Shown here in pieces: positions 27,835 through 41,914 of a stretch of DNA of 64,000 nt. Both the position numbers and the translations under genes were made by a program. Numbering within the stretch: position 1 is the stretch's first letter; each line of letters starts with the position of its first letter. The stretch is from Datnioides undecimradiatus (Eukaryota; Chordata; Actinopteri; Lobotiformes; Datnioididae), in the NCBI GenBank assembly GCA_008933995.1, contig WARS01000036.1, positions 4,254,419-4,318,418 on the forward strand. The letters run 5' to 3'. A model generated the notes under the pieces. That model saw only the letters and a program-made list of their open reading frames with translations. It did no database searches and had not been told where the DNA came from.

Positions 27835-27960
27835 ATTATTTATTTAATTAAATCTCTAATCTATAGGGGATGCCCGCTTGTGTTATATTCTTTGTAAAGC
27901 GTCTTTGAGTGTCATGTAAAGTGCTATATAAATGTAATGTATTATTAATATTATTATCTC
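27835..27960 (+). repeat. 3' tail of an L2-type LINE or L2-tailed SINE
   Basis: The phrase TTTGTAAAGCGTCTTTGAG, followed by GTGCTATATAAATGTAATG and ending in TATTATTAATATTATTATC, is the typical 3' end of fish L2-clade LINEs and of SINEs that borrow that tail. Only the last 100 bases or so are visible. No reverse-transcriptase reading frame precedes it, so this is a 5'-truncated insert. The SINE/LINE choice is open. Confidence 0.5.
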
Positions 27961-28729
27961 TGTCTGCTGGTCCATTGAGTGATGAATTCAACGATAAGAA
28001 TGGGCTGTAAAAAGGTATAAGAGAAGCTTTTATAATTGTGCATAGTGCTGTGTCAGTTATTACTTCCAGAGTTGTAGGTACGTGCTACAGACTGAACCTT
28101 CTCGCCCAAAACTGGCCTACTACAGAAGGTAGCACGGCAAAAGTCTCACCCATCCTCACATTGATCTCCTGCATGATTTATTCTGATCAGGGTTACAGGG
28201 TGAAACTTAGTTAAATCCGGACACAAGTTATTTAAACTGTGACTCAAATGATTAGAAGGTTTTTTATGGAAGCTAAGCGTCCACCAGTGGTGCACACCGC
28301 CTGATCAGCCAGGCAAATCGTGGCCATGTTGCATCTCATGTGCCATTCCTTGCACAATAGCAGGTAGCCATTCAAAGTGACAGCACGGTCACAACCAATA
28401 AGCCAATGGTGATTGGGCCTCTTGGGGTTGGATTTATTTTAATTCACTAATCCTGTAATGGTGGAGCCGTGTCCCCCTGGCTGTGGGGCTCCTTACTAAA
28501 GGATTGACAGCGCCGAGCCATGGCCAGCCTGCCTTATTGCTTCAGCAGAGAACTACCAGAGCCACTAAGCGGTATTTGACTCCTTAAGCTCCTAGAGGAC
28601 TAAGGTTAGGGGCTGACGGGGGTGCAGGGATAGAGGAAGGATGCAGGGCTTGGTGTGCTGTTGGTAGTGGTGGTGTTGAGGCCAGGAGGAGGGAGGAGTG
28701 GCGTGGTAAGAACCCAACAGACGAAACAT

Positions 28730-29010
28730 TCACCCAAAAAGTGCATCGCTTGGACTAATGGGGAAATTATTTATGAACTATTTGCAGTGCACCTGAAAAT
28801 ACCTCCAGTGAAATTATGTTTGGCAACCTGAACTGCTTTGAAGTCAATGGAGTGGCAATAAAAATTAGGCCTTCATTAGAGAGCTGGGCCTTTCAAACTG
28901 AATTGGCCCAGTCTCGGCGGGTCAGGGGCATTTAGGCAGCGCTCCGCTTCCTTTAGCTCTGGCAGCCACAAACACATGGAAGCAATTTGCCTGATTCTCT
29001 GCTGTTTTTA
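28730..29010. promoter_or_regulatory. candidate conserved non-coding element
   Basis: A high-complexity stretch carries ATTATTTATGA, GCAATAAAAATTAGG and CTTCATTAGAG and has no stop-free frame of note. It lies between GC-rich and T-rich flanks. It is proposed on texture only. Confidence 0.25.
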
Positions 29011-29499
29011 TGATTTTCCCCTTTAATTTTTTTTCTCACCGCACTGCGCTCCTTTTATGTTGCATTTAGGAAATTAACACTAACCGACAAATTACTTAGT
29101 AAATAAAAAAGGTAGAGCTTTAGAATGTCGAGACCAGGAGTAGCCCAAGGGCCGGTGCTCCTCTGGCAACAAAGAAATCCTTGATAGCTGTTTAGATATG
29201 TCACCCCACAGCCCGGCTTTATTTTATCAAGAGTATATAATTTTTCAATTGGAATAAATGTAAGGCATTCATCTCCCTTGTGTGCAGTACTTGTACTGCA
29301 TGTCCTCTCAGAAAATGGTGCACTTAAGAAAAAAAAAAAAATCACTTGAAGGGATTTGGGGGTCATTTGCAAACTGCTTTACGCTTTGGTCAAGCACAAA
29401 TCTCATTCACAAAAAAATGAAGGCAGCCGACTGAAGTGAAACTGTGTAATCTTCAGAAAGCCAGATGCCCCAAAGTCCAGGGGATTGTAATCTTCAGAG

Positions 29500-29680
29500 A
29501 TGTAAGCTAATTACTTAATCACTTGCATTTGTAAATCTTATTATTGTAAAAGAAATTGCTGCGGTGATTAAATTACTGATATTTATCTCCTAATAGTGCT
29601 GATTAGGAGGTGATGCTAATTTGTCATTCTGAAAGGCTGATATTAACGGCATCAATCTAAGAAAACAATAAACACTTAAT
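29500..29680. promoter_or_regulatory. candidate conserved non-coding element
   Basis: Dense homeodomain-type cores (GCTAATTAC, GATTAAATTAC, GATTAGGAGG, GCTAATTTG) sit in about 180 bp of non-repetitive AT-rich DNA. Composition and motif density resemble forebrain or limb enhancers of homeobox genes. This is judged by eye only. Confidence 0.28.
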
Positions 29681-32600
29681 GTGAAAGAGATGTTTTGTGC
29701 ACTCAGGGACCAGATGGCCTGCTTTAGTCTGGAATGTGCAATATTCTGGCCCGCTTGGCTACACCGCTAATGATGGGAACCACAAACTGTTGACTTATTT
29801 AATTGAGTTGTTTTGCCCCATTAACCTGTTGTCTGACACGGCGGACACGTGAGATGGAAACGCGAACGTTTTTACTTTTGTGCCAGAAACGGTGTTAGTT
29901 TCCCCCAGCGTGCGCGTTTTTGGTGGTTATGTTCTTCTTACGCAGTCAAAGACCTAGTTAGTTATCATCATCTTTAAGTAGCATTTTGTGGTTTAGCGTG
30001 ACATGTAAATACCGTTCAAAACTTTAAAAGCGCTGCAGTGACCTGAGCATCTGAGCAGCATTAATGCTTCTCTAAAACCTGTTTATCTTTTGCCCTGATT
30101 TTGGCATATCCCGTGCACCTTCTCTAAACACTTTGAAAAATCCCAAACTGTGGTAGTGCGTGCATCTATTCTCCAGTGCTTGCTCTAATCCTACAGAAGT
30201 AGCCATAAATTATGCATCAGGAATATGTATATGTATTGACTTTAATAAGAGCTATTTCCTACATGCCAGCTTTTGTACCTGCTGAAGAATCACTGGGGTG
30301 CTGCCTAACACTAGACACACACGCTTGTTCTCTCACTCACACGCTCCTCTACTGACTTTCAGCTGGGGGAAATGAAACAAAAAAGAGCATAATTAAAATA
30401 ATAATAGAGTCTCCTCTTGTTTGGGGGTTCACATATATTTTCACAGTTGCATTTGGCAACGTTGGAGGAATTTGCAGGAACTGTCGAGGAGTGTTAGTGT
30501 AAATAAGTAAACTCTGCTTTGTTGGATTGTGATACCTAATCAAGTCAGCACTGACAGGAGTTCTCTCGCTTCGCCTCTCTCTCTGTTTTCCCCCCTTTTT
30601 TTCTCTTACCTGTATCTCTGACGTGACACTCCGTCGAGTGTTCGTGCTGAATACTTAATGACACCGAAAAAACAACAATGCCACTCATTTAACGGTGAAA
30701 CAACAAGCTCCGGGCCCCGCAATGCGCACTGAGACGTATTCACAAACAAATGTTACTCTGCTTTACTCATCCATATTCCCCAGTCTTCCACCTCCTTGTT
30801 CCCTTGCCCTGACCCCGAATGAGGTTTACTGTGCTGTGCATGTCATTTGTCCACTTCTCCTTCCTGTTTTCAGCTAGTTGGCCTCTAGTGCTTTGTGTCT
30901 ATGAATGCTAACGTGTCTTACCTTGCCCTGGGCGAGAAAGAAAGAGAATATACCTGGTATTTGGCCATTCTGCTTCGGTAGTCTCTCTGGAAACCTCAGA
31001 CAATAACATTCACAGACTCTCTCAAACACACACACACTTAGAGACACACACACTGACAGTCAGGCTGAGGTCTCGCTGGCACTGGTTGTCAAAACCGAAT
31101 AACTGCTTGTCCTTTCCATGTGTGCGCTGGCCATGTGGTGCCCTTCTCAGTGAGAAGGAGGCTAAAATGGCTGTTGACACAAGAAGACAGTAAACTCACT
31201 GCTGGACTCCCAGTCCCTCATGCCATTATAACACAATACACTGCACAATCAACATTCCGGATAGTAGTGCAAGTATGAAAGAAGGGGGTCAATCAGCGGC
31301 CTGAACTGTGAAAACCACAAAGAAGATGTCATCAAACAAAAATGCTTAGGTACACATGCTGAAAGATGGATGCTAAACAGAGGGGGCAGGGCTCTATTAA
31401 GATGACATCAGGGAAAACCTCTCAACAGCTGCATGGGAGTGCCGTCTGTTATGGAGGACAGAAAATGGAGGGTAATACAAGGGAACACTGATAGACTAAC
31501 AGCAACAAGGGGAGGGGAGTCATCACCAGTCTAAGCATGTGCTGATTGAGCCCTGCTCTTTTTAACCAGCAGGCCTTTGGAGACCTGGTAGTTGGCAGCG
31601 GGGTCACAAGAGTACCAGCATGGACGCAGGCGCTTCAAAAAGCTCTCTGTGCTTCATCCAGCAACTGCGTGTTACGCGGTATGCGTCGCGCTGAGACTCG
31701 CTTAGTCGTGGTGGGACCTGTTCTGATTGAGGTAACAGCTGGGATATGACATCAGCCGGAGTGTTGGCCATGTTTTCACTCACTGGCGCAATTCAGCTCT
31801 TAAAAGGTTCCATCAGTACCACTCGGGCAAGTTGCAGAGAGTTGCTTTTCATCTCTTTGGCTGTGCAATCCACCAGCTGGTCGGAGTGCCCCTTGGTAAG
31901 AGGGACAGAGACGCCAGAGTGCTGTACTCACAAGTGGCTCATTGTCTTTATACGCTCAGAAGTGAACAAGTGAGATGTGAGCACTTGCATACATTAAAAA
32001 ACACATGCGCGCACACACATATAGATGTTAATCTAAGGAGTTTAACAATCAGGAGTTATGTTTTCTCATTTATGTCAGCTCTTAAGGCCGTAACTGAAAC
32101 CAAATGGCACCTATCTCCCTCGCCTATGACAAAAATGGGTTTCATGTGTGGGAGATGTTTTGGCATTACTTCCCCAAACTTTGGTTTGACCTCTGAGCAG
32201 GTACTTGTGAATGAATTTTCATGAGTAGAGCCGAGCTGCGCCGCACTTTGGATTCAGCCTCCAGTCACAGTTTCCAACGGGGGCCTCTTAAAAATACTAA
32301 ACTCAGCCTCCTCAGAGTACACACTGTGATTTAGCACTTGAATATTTCTAACATAAAAATCCCTTTCCCCCCTGTCTTCTGTCCAAGTATCTTTCCACTG
32401 TGACACCGAGGGACCAATTGAGACAGAAATCTATTTGCACTGCTCTGTGTGTATAAGTCTATGTTGAACAGAAAGCGCACATCGCCCGGAGTGAGTAAAT
32501 CACCAGGGTGGAACAAAAGAATGGTAGAAAAAAACCCAAAAAACAGGCAAAACGCAGCTACAAAGCAGCTTATCACATTTAGCATGTGCTTATTAGGCCT

Positions 32601-35094
32601 CGTGCCTCTGCGCGGGCTGCTGAGAGATTGAGCTGAGCTATTTGAACTGGCTCAGACTGATGGTGAGTCTGGGGTATTCTGACGAAACGCAGAGACATAG
32701 GCAGGCTCTCAAGGAGGCCTGCTGTTTGGGCTGCCCTCTGAGTAAATATGGAAAGACTAAATACCTCAGGAAGACGCACACTATGATACATATTTGTGTA
32801 GAAGCGCTGCAAGAATTTGACTCAAAGCTTAGCAGACTAGATTAACTCTCAGATTGAGAATTCAAATAGCAGTTTAGCTACGAGTGACTTGCAAAGCTCG
32901 TCTGTGTGGCCTTCAGCAACAGTTTACATGGGAAACACCCACAGTGTGCCCAGTGGTAAAACAGGAAAACAGAGCATGGTATGGCTTTTCACTTCCACTT
33001 CGTTCATTCATCGTGACATCAGTTAAAATAAGGTCATCCAAACTGAAATATACATACATATATATAAGATGATATTTTTCCCGGTGCTATGTGGATCCAG
33101 GCTAGCTCCTTTCCCCATCGTGGCACTTTCAAAATAAGACTGATATCATTTTTATTAACGTGGCAGAGGAAAACAGTTGTTCCCGACAGCCTCACAGATG
33201 TCTTCCAAGGTAGTGAACAGTACTGGTCAACAGTTTTGCAAATGATTGCGCAAATCCATCTAAATGTGTAATATTTAGCAAGCTTAACATGAGTCTGGTC
33301 AGTCGGTTCAGTTAGCTAGGATTCAGTTAAATACCAACTACATACCAACTCGCCATACCAGCTACATTCTTCAGACTTTACAGCGTGTCCCTGACATCGC
33401 TGATCATGGCGAATGACTCAAAATATACGTTTAATGAAACGTGTTTTCATCCCACTCTGGAAGCTTTTTAATAGGTTATGAGCGTTGGGCTAGGTGGCTG
33501 TTGTCATGTTCCCCAGATCAGTTCACACAGTCACTAACTTAAATCAAAACCTCTACATTCTTCTGACTTTGTAGGAGCGGGCTGATGCTTTAGATGCTTT
33601 ACAGTAGTTCTGCCCCATCAGCCTTAAAAAGGTATGGCAGGTTCTCACAACATGCTACCCGTCCTCTGAAGCCTAAAGGGAATCAGCAGCATTGTGACTG
33701 TCTCAGCTACCCTAAGCTTCCCTTTGTTTCCTTGCCAAAATAGGGCTCATAGAGTAGTCGCATGTTACTCCGGCCCATTCTCACGTCATTGCCCTGTCAT
33801 ACAGAATAAAGCGCCGCGGTCAGAGCTGCAGTGTTGTAGAAAGGTATGAGAACGAGCGAGAGAGTGACAGAGAGAGCTCACATGCACGGAGTAGCTAAAG
33901 TCATGCAATACTTTGCCCAGGAAGAGAAAAATAGGAAATAACTACTGGTTTGTGTTTTAATTAAAGTTGCAGCTAACCCTTAAAACACCAGCTCTACACT
34001 CGTAGCTGGAGGTCTGACATCAGAGGTTAGCCTAGTAAAGAGACACAGATTAATGTTAATCAGAACCATGGTTTTCTGTTAATCGAACAGAGCTCACAGT
34101 CATTAACAATAGTCTTTTTTTGGACTAAAGGAAAGCGATTTACTCTTATTCACCCCACAGCACACCCACACTCACACACACACGCATCTCTTCCTCCGTG
34201 TTTCCCGTTTTTTTCAAATCTACAAACTGCGCCTCAGACAGACCTAATCTGAAGCTGAAAAATTCCTAAAATGCCCCGCTTCTTCCCTACTTTGATCTGA
34301 GGAAAGTTTTGCAAATTCTGTGTGTTGAGCAGCGCTCGGTCTGCCCTCCCCCCTCCCGCCTGCACCACCACCACCCTGCCAGCCTCACACCAACAGCCTC
34401 CTCTGTCAGCCCCCCGGTTCATTAGCCGACCTTTAGCCACCGAACAACAATTAGGCCTGTCGTTCGCTCGCTGGCTCGACTCTGCCAGGCCGGCTGTGCG
34501 GCGAGGAATAGTCCCTGACTAATGATTGGCTAAAGAGACCTGACAGCATGTTACAGCCACAGCTGTAATTGAATACAAGCTCTAACAAGCCTTTGAACAG
34601 GAGGAAGAAATATTTCATAAGCTTGATGCAATTTGGTGGGTGCATGTAATGAAAATAATGAATGTGATTCCCTCACATTTTCAACTTCTAATTGATGTTT
34701 TTTTTATTTTTTGGAAATAACAGTTCGAGACAGACACATGGAGTGAATAATTTGAAGATTTTGATCTCTCTTCCCTTCCAATGTGGCAAAATGATTTCCT
34801 TGGCATTTTGTAGCTGTTTACATACTAATTTGTTGTTTTCACCGTTTATAACAAGACTGATGTTTTGCTCTTCGAAACAGCCGCTGATATTTTAAACGTG
34901 GGGTGTTTGACAAGCAGCTTATTATTTCATGGACAGTTCACATCCCGGGCTCAATGCTCTGGATAACAATAATTGTTGTGATCCTTTCTGGTGCCAATCG
35001 GGTGCCTGGGCTGCTTACATCCTGGCCCTTGTGTGTTTTTTTAAGCATACGTTCCAAGTATTCCAGCTGTTTCTTAAACATTCACTAATCAAAA

Positions 35095-35430
35095 CACGCT
35101 AAAAACAAATATTTTGATTATCTAGCCGTGCCCTTATCATAATTTTGCGAATCATTTTGAATAATTTAGCTATGTCATTTGCAGGGCACGGCAAATATGC
35201 CCTGTGTGAAATTTGCAAAAGTTGGACTGGAGCGAGGGGAAACTTTTCCGCACTCGCCGTGGCCAAAATTGGGACAAGTGGAAGAAGAAATTGGGCATCA
35301 AAGGCTAACACAATATCAGAGTCCAGTAATCAGGACATCCACATTAGACAAATGTCACAGAGTGAGCAAATGAAAGGCCCAAATGATGAATTGGACCAAA
35401 TTACGCAGAAAAAACAATCAAATATTAAAA
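35095..35430. promoter_or_regulatory. candidate conserved non-coding element
   Basis: A stretch of about 330 bp is AT-rich but not repetitive, with ATTATCTAG, AATAATTTAG and GACAAATGTCA motifs and no microsatellite. It stands out from its low-complexity flanks in the way vertebrate developmental enhancers do. A 111-codon open frame crosses it, but I recognise no domain and treat it as chance. There is no alignment evidence. Confidence 0.25.
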
Positions 35431-38400
35431 GAGGGCACACCACTTTTCCCCCTCTGACATCAAGGGTACACAGCAAGTAATCACACGACTGAAATGTTCA
35501 TCATTGCCTCCATTTAGTGTAAGAGTAATAAAAGACATGTCAGAGCTGGGAGAAGAATCCCAGCCTGGCTACTCATTACTCATGGGGGACAGAGAGACTT
35601 TTGGGCCTAATAAGGACATGATTTAGGCAAATAAGGCCGTTATGATAATCGGGCTGCTGATAATAAGGCATTTTTGCTCTTGTTTGTTTTCTTATTTTGT
35701 GGCATATTTACCCTACATGGCCACTGAGGGGGGGGCAAAAAGCCTGCGTCTGATTGGTCTTTTTCTTTGATTTTAATTCTCTTAGCCGGGCACCCTTGAT
35801 GTGTGCTTTGAATTCACCAGGGATGAATCAAGACGGGGTCTGAATTTTTAAACAAGGTCCTCTTTGCAGCTTATTTTATAGGATTATCGCCGTCTTTGTG
35901 TGGGGGTAGTCCATGGAAGTAATTACCTGTGAGAATTTAAGTTTCCTAAAGTAGGTTAATGCCTGAAAGTTGCAGGCACTCACCGAAAGTGCAATTGGTT
36001 TGACACAGCAGGTGATGCATTTGGTGCATGTGTCTGTGAGTGTTTCATCTATGAAGGGCTTCATAAACAAAGAACAAAGGAAACTGCACTGCAGTGCTGC
36101 TGCTGCTACACAAGCTATCAACTACAAATCCCTCTTTGGATCTCTTTGTCCAGTTTAAAATGTTTGGTAATGGGATTATAGTGGATGCATTTAAACACAA
36201 GTTCAGTCAGCCGACTCATGTGGAGTGGATTTATTATGCGAGTCAAAAGTATGCAGAGTTGATATTTGGCGTCCAGGCTCTGACCTCGTTGATGCCTGCA
36301 AGCATAAACCGAGCTCAGCGCTGCAGACTCTGGAGAGCCTGCAGGTGGATGCAAGTGCAGAGTTGGGGCTTATTAAACGCTATATGACCAGCAGCATCAG
36401 CAGAACCATCAGTTTGCGGGAAGCGCTTTCAGAAGAGTTTGCAAATGAGCAAGCACAACAGCAGCAGCAACAGCATTCCAACCCAATCCAGCACCTTCCC
36501 CTAAAACTATGTTGGGTTTGGTTTTTGGGTTTTAGAATGCACAGACACATTTGCGTGTCACTGTTAAAGCCAGTTACAAATGATACCTTTTATTACATTC
36601 ATTATATCTGAGGGACTGTTAACAGCTCATGAGCTACTCTCTACGGTCAGTTAACACACACACACAGTTTGCTCAGAGCAGGGAGTCACTTTGTATGAAA
36701 TGTTTGGGATTGTGACGCACAGCAGATGATGATCAGAGCGTGGACAGAAGCTCAAAGGTTAAGGCTGGTGCTGTTCTTTGATTTTTGTGGCTGCCAACAG
36801 ATCCCATGAAAACAACAAAACAAAAATGTTTGTTGCACCCAGATGCTCATTTTCTCCCGATGAAGGTTCAAATCTTTGAAATTGTGGGATAAAAATATAT
36901 AGTTTCATTTCTTAAAAGGCTTAATATTTTCCTCAAAAGCCTGGGTGCTGCTGTATTTTCATCAAAATTGACTATTTTTAGTCAGAGCCTTAGCGTTAAC
37001 ACTTGCTCTGCGCGTTGGCGCGCGTAGGAAAACGTAACCTCTGTGAAGTGAAGCAGCTCGTGGCACATGACCTTTCTTCTTGCACCACCTTCAGGACAAC
37101 AGTTTGGTCTAAACACAAAAAACTGACCACCATAAAACTTGTTAAGCTCATCCATGCACTCATTGGTTCATGATGGCTCTATGGGCTTTTCTCTTGCACA
37201 AACCTCAGTACAAATTTGTTCTTACATTTGTTAGAACCTAAAAGAAGTGCAACGGTCTGTTCTTCGATCGTTTATGCAATACTTTTGAAATGAGGACTTG
37301 GAGAGGTGCGCAGAGGGAGTCAAAGGCAAAATAACTAGGAGACGCTGCAGCCACTCTGCCACAGACAAAGGCAGAAGGGAGAGAAGACAGAATTAATCTG
37401 ACAGTGAATAAGTGACAGCCATTCCCGTCCTCTAGGGCTGCGCTTTCTTCTCCTCTCCTACCCCAAGTTCTCTCTAATTGCACGGTGGACATCTCTGAGC
37501 ACGTTGGGGAATTTCACCCACGATCTGGCACGGATTAACAGTCCCACTATGCTTTGTTGCCGCTTTATTTGCATGATAATTAGTTGGTGGCAGCGTGTGT
37601 TCTAATTAATTTATTATTTCACAAATATAGGTACACAGGGAGAGGGAAAGAGTGAGGCACAGAAAGAGAGGGAGAGGAAAATAGAACAATGTGCATTAAT
37701 TAAAGTGATTAAAGGATTGACTGAACTTTGCCTTGATGTGTTTATTCAATTAATAAGCAAAGTGGCAGATGACTGTTTGACTTTTATAACGATTAATTGT
37801 ACCGTTTTCGTTCATTTAGGCTCATTCATCTTACACTCATCCTCCTAAGCCATCACATCAATCTTTGCCCGTTTCCCAGAGATTCCCCTGTCTTCAGTTC
37901 CCACACAAACTCTGGCTGAAAGTCTACGTGCGAGTTACAAATGAATACGCTCATTATTCTGATGCACCAATTTTTAGCCCAAAATAACAACCGTATAGTA
38001 TTTGTGATCACACTGAGCCTTCAAAGTTTGACATTAATATCATTTTTAAAGCTCTTTTTATTATTATTCGCCTTTTTAAAGTCCTGATGATCTTTCTTTA
38101 CTGGTTTCAAACTAGTGTGATCATAGCAAAGTACATACATTGCAAACTGTATAAGAAGTCTATTGTATACATCTGATTATGTATTAAGTGTTTTGTTTAC
38201 AGATAAAACCATGCTGCTGTCTGTGGTGCTGAGGTAAGCAGATGATTTGTGATCGCCCCCTTTTCTCTAAACCCCGCCCTTCTGTCAGATTCATTATGGA
38301 TCTAAAACATTCACCAAACTATACACGGTGAGTCCTCAATTCTGCACCGTATTGTAGCCTCTGGATTAGTCTCACCTTCACGATCAAAGCGCAGCATATA

Positions 38401-38724
38401 GTTGCACAAGAACACAGAGACACACCGCCGCCCGTTGTATCTCTATAACATTCCTCTGATCATGTGGTAACATCTGTGCAGCTGAATGTTCACGCCATCC
38501 TTCTAGCAGCATAATTCAGTGGAGACATGGGTTTGTGTTAAAGTGGGTTAGGTAGGTTTTAAATGATTTCACCTTCGTTGAATGAGACAATTCTGCAGAT
38601 TGCAAATCATTTGAGGAAAAGTGAGACGCCAATGGAAACAGATGCAGGACATCCGCATCACAAGGACAATGGGAGGCTTTATACACATCACTCCATGTGC
38701 CCATCAGTATGACAAGAACTCATT

Positions 38725-38728
<4 letters not shown>

Positions 38729-38790
<62 letters not shown>
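38729..38790. repeat. compound (CT)n(CA)n microsatellite
   Basis: About 17 CT units run straight into about 14 CA units, both perfect. It is the longest microsatellite in the window and probably polymorphic. Confidence 0.95.
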
Positions 38791-38793
<3 letters not shown>

Positions 38794-39209
38794 TCCTCTC
38801 TTTTGTCTTCCTGCCTTCCTAAGTCTGGGATACAGGGCAGTTCTACATCTCCCTCCACCTCCTCCTCACCACCTTTGCTCAGGCCTCTCCGAGGGTTGGA
38901 CACCGGGGAGATGAAGCAGTTTGAGTTGACTGCTTGCAAAATCAAAACACCTCTTTATTGTCCGCCTCTGTATCCGCCTTATTCCCACTGCATTGTCCAG
39001 GGGAACAAAGGGAACCGTCTATTTCTCTGATAGAAGCCAATGGTTGGTAAGAGGTTTGATTTGAGTGTTGAGGATGCTATTTGCCTAGAGAAAGCCTGAG
39101 GATGAGGGCTGATCGCGCTGGCAATAGAATCGGGCTGTCAGCTGGCATCTAGCGATAATTGCTTCCCATGGCAGGACCCCGTCGGCCGGGAGAAGAGGAG
39201 CGCAGTGTG

Positions 39210-39815
39210 GAGAGTCAACGCGGGAATCCATTTTCACCGCAGCCCAGTCATAATTGTTTCTTGAGCACGAGGATACTTGTTGCCAATCTGCGTGAGGGCC
39301 AAGCTCTGATTGACACCCATTGACCAGAGAGACCAGGGGATGCAGGGAGAGAGGGAGAGGGGTTTTTGGAAGGCCTTGAGTATCACCATGATTGTCACTC
39401 AAAGATTAGAAGTGGAGGAGAGAAAAGGGGTGATGGGAAAGTGAGGGGGAGAGTAGAAGCAGGAGGAAGTGGAGGGAAATAAGGCCCATAATCATCACAT
39501 TTCAAATGTATTAGTTTAATTATCCTGTGTCTTTACTGATAGGGTCCTCCTTCATTATTTATCCTTTCAAAGTCTAACATCTCCCTGGTGAATGATCATT
39601 TACACTAGTCAATAGAGCACTAACCCTGAAAACAAGCAGCACAATGAAACGTAATGATTTTCTCAGCACTATACACTTCAGGGGCAAATGTATATTTTAT
39701 TCACTTTAAGCTGCAGGAGGACTATTGATTAGTAATTGATAAGATCGTCTCTTTAAATCGACACAGATGCCTGTCTGCATTATCAAAGAGATCCTGAACA
39801 CTGATTGAGATTACC
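39210..39815 (+). repeat. non-coding block A, diverged direct duplicate of block B
   Basis: This is the left partner of the block at 41915-42425, same orientation, about 2.65-2.7 kb away. The best-matching stretches are 39258-39405 and 39700-39815. The latter carries ATTGATTAGTAATTGATAAG, two homeodomain-type cores, and ends in AACACTGATTG. The region has no open frame shared with its partner. Limits are set where I stop seeing alignable words; the upstream edge is soft. Confidence 0.6.
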
Positions 39816-41428
39816 ACACGCTCTATAGCTCAATTTGCTTGCGCAAGGACAACTTAATATCTGCTAAGCCGCTGCTGTGCTATTCTGTAAGATGGCTTAG
39901 ATCTATTGGGCGAAAGCACCCAGGGAACTTATCACTCACCTGTCCAAAGCTAATTCCACCTGGTGTCAAGCATGGAATTGGATTTAAGGACCGAGAAGTT
40001 GCGCGGGTCCGTCTGCTGTCAGCAGGTCCCAGTGCCCCTCTCGCGTGTCACTTCAGCGCTGGGTGAACATGCTAAATTCCTAACAGGGTAAAGCGCCATC
40101 ACAGGCTATCTGAGGCCCTGGGCAAATCTCTGATGACATTCTCTATTCCCCATATACCCCACTACTTTGGACCAGGATCCCCGAGTATCTTTAAGCAGAA
40201 GCAGCACATTGTGTAGGGAATAGAGAGCCAGTGGTGATCCCGCCCCAGTGACAGTGATGTCCTATTATCTGTCAGGCCCACACACAAGAAAGGTGCACCC
40301 GGGTAGGACAGAAACACCATCAGTGAAACACCAGAGAGACATTTTTTAAGCAGACATTAACTGATTGTGGAACGGAGGCCTTAAAACAAGCACCTTGTGC
40401 TTAAAAACAGACAGCCGTGCATTCTCTGAGACATCAGTGCAGTGTGTTCTACCATTCAGAAAGCAGCGGTTACATCCAGATAACGACAGAGTAATTGCTG
40501 TGGTAACACTGTTGTTTAGAGACCGGTCAGGGTCAAGGGTGAGAGATTACCCTGAAATATTTTTCCTGAGAAGGAATGGCTGCCTCGGTCGTCAGCTGCG
40601 GCCTGCTCACTGCTTAGCCTTGAGGCATTCAAATTGACAGGTCTCATTATGTGTGAACTCCCAATATTCCCCTTCGTATTCCATGGCCTGTCAGTCTCCA
40701 CCTGCCTGTCCATCTCGCTGCTGCATTGCCTCAGCACCCACTCAGTGACAACCACCATCTCTTCGCCAGCTTTTAGGCTTGGAACGAGCTGGAGTGTGTG
40801 TGTGTGTGTGTGTGTGAGGGAGGGATGTGTGGGTGTAGGCAGTGGCAGGCTTTATAGAAGGGCCCCAGCTATCTGCTGACAATCTGACAGGGGTCCTCTT
40901 GTAAACAAACCGCAACAACCAGTGCGATCTAACCTATAGCATTGTACTGCAAATTAGAAAGGGACTCACACCTCACATGCATACACACATACTACATATA
41001 AAGACGCGCAGGTGCACACACGCATAAGCGCGCACACACACACACAAGCATGATGGTACCTCAGCAGAATCTTAAGTACCTTATGCAAACTGTATGTTTG
41101 TTGCAGAGGCACAGGCAGAGCACTGATGAGTGGCTCATTATGGCAACACCAGCACTACACACTGGGTATCGCATAATCAAAGCCTGGGGGTACGTATTAA
41201 TTATCCTTTTGAATAGTGATGAAATTTTAAAAAGCTTCTCCTTAAGGCTCACATCACGGATAGATGAAACAAAGCGCAGCACAGCTTGCGCGCCCAGGCT
41301 CACATGTGTTTTTACATCTGTTCAGGATATTTCAATTTGATGCTCAACAAGCTGAGACCGAGATTAAAGGATAATAATGTGTCATCCTCCACACAAGCAT
41401 CTCCTCCAGAGCGAGTAATAGCACATCA

Positions 41429-41438
41429 GCAGGCAGGA

Positions 41439-41473
<35 letters not shown>

Positions 41474-41474
41474 C
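41429..41474. repeat. (GGCA)n microsatellite
   Basis: About eleven GGCA/CAGG tetranucleotide units with one interruption (GGAAGGCA). It generates a repetitive Gln/Ala/Gly/Arg pattern in an otherwise unconvincing open frame. Confidence 0.9.
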
Positions 41475-41707
41475 GGCTCGGCTCGTGCAGGAAAGCTAGC
41501 TAACAGCCATCACAGGCGAAGTCGATCCAGTCACGCATGTGTCTCCTGCTTGTCTCCAGTCAAGGTTGCTGAGGCACTGTCTCTCTCTTTCCCCTCACAC
41601 GTACCAGTTGACTGGGAAAAGAGAATACTGGGACCCAGCCGAAAGGGGGAGGGGTAGGGAGGTGGGTTTGTGTTGAGATTTGCTTGAAAGAAATATTTAT
41701 GAGCTGA

Positions 41708-41723
41708 TTTTTTTTTTTTTTTT
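41708..41723. repeat. poly-T tract
   Basis: A run of about 16 T immediately upstream of duplicated block B. Nothing links it to a transposed poly(A) tail. Confidence 0.85.
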
Positions 41724-41914
41724 ATAAGAAAGCGTTGTCTTTAATGAACATGTTTAAAGATTGTTTCACCATCTATAATTTACACGGCACGGCTCCGTCA
41801 GGGAAAAAGGGCTAGTTTCAGTTTGTAAACGCGAATCCCCGATCATGACGGCAAAGAGCATGCCGAACATCTGCTTTGTCGGAGAGGTGTGACTGCTTGA
41901 CACCGCTGTGGCAC

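Larger units (their letters stand above)
27961..39209. other. gene desert, central part
   Basis: No gene is recognised. It holds CNE-like stretches near 28730-29010, 29500-29680 and 35095-35430, and a CpG-richer stretch at 31600-31700 (a mixed GCGTC-like pattern, possibly an old DNA transposon fragment, not assigned). The compound microsatellite lies at 38729-38790. Open frames stay below 132 codons and lack recognisable domains. Confidence 0.5.
39816..41914. other. non-coding spacer between duplicated blocks A and B
   Basis: No gene is recognised. A TG microsatellite lies near 40796-40816, CA-rich DNA near 40975-41046, the GGCA microsatellite at 41429-41474 and a poly-T tract at 41708-41723. 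Confidence 0.55.

Noticed and set aside
31600-31700. CpG-rich patch with GCGTC-like words, possibly a DNA transposon end
   Set aside because: I found no terminal inverted repeats or target-site duplication and could not place it in a family.
36860-36890. GGTTCAAATC, resembling a tRNA T-loop
   Set aside because: No matching A-box or foldable cloverleaf around it.
41429-41474. Short direct repeats resembling a CRISPR array
   Set aside because: Four-base tandem units without spacers are a microsatellite, and the genome is vertebrate.
41286-41657. 123-codon frame with a Gln/Ala/Gly/Arg repeat
   Set aside because: The repeat is only the GGCA microsatellite read as protein.
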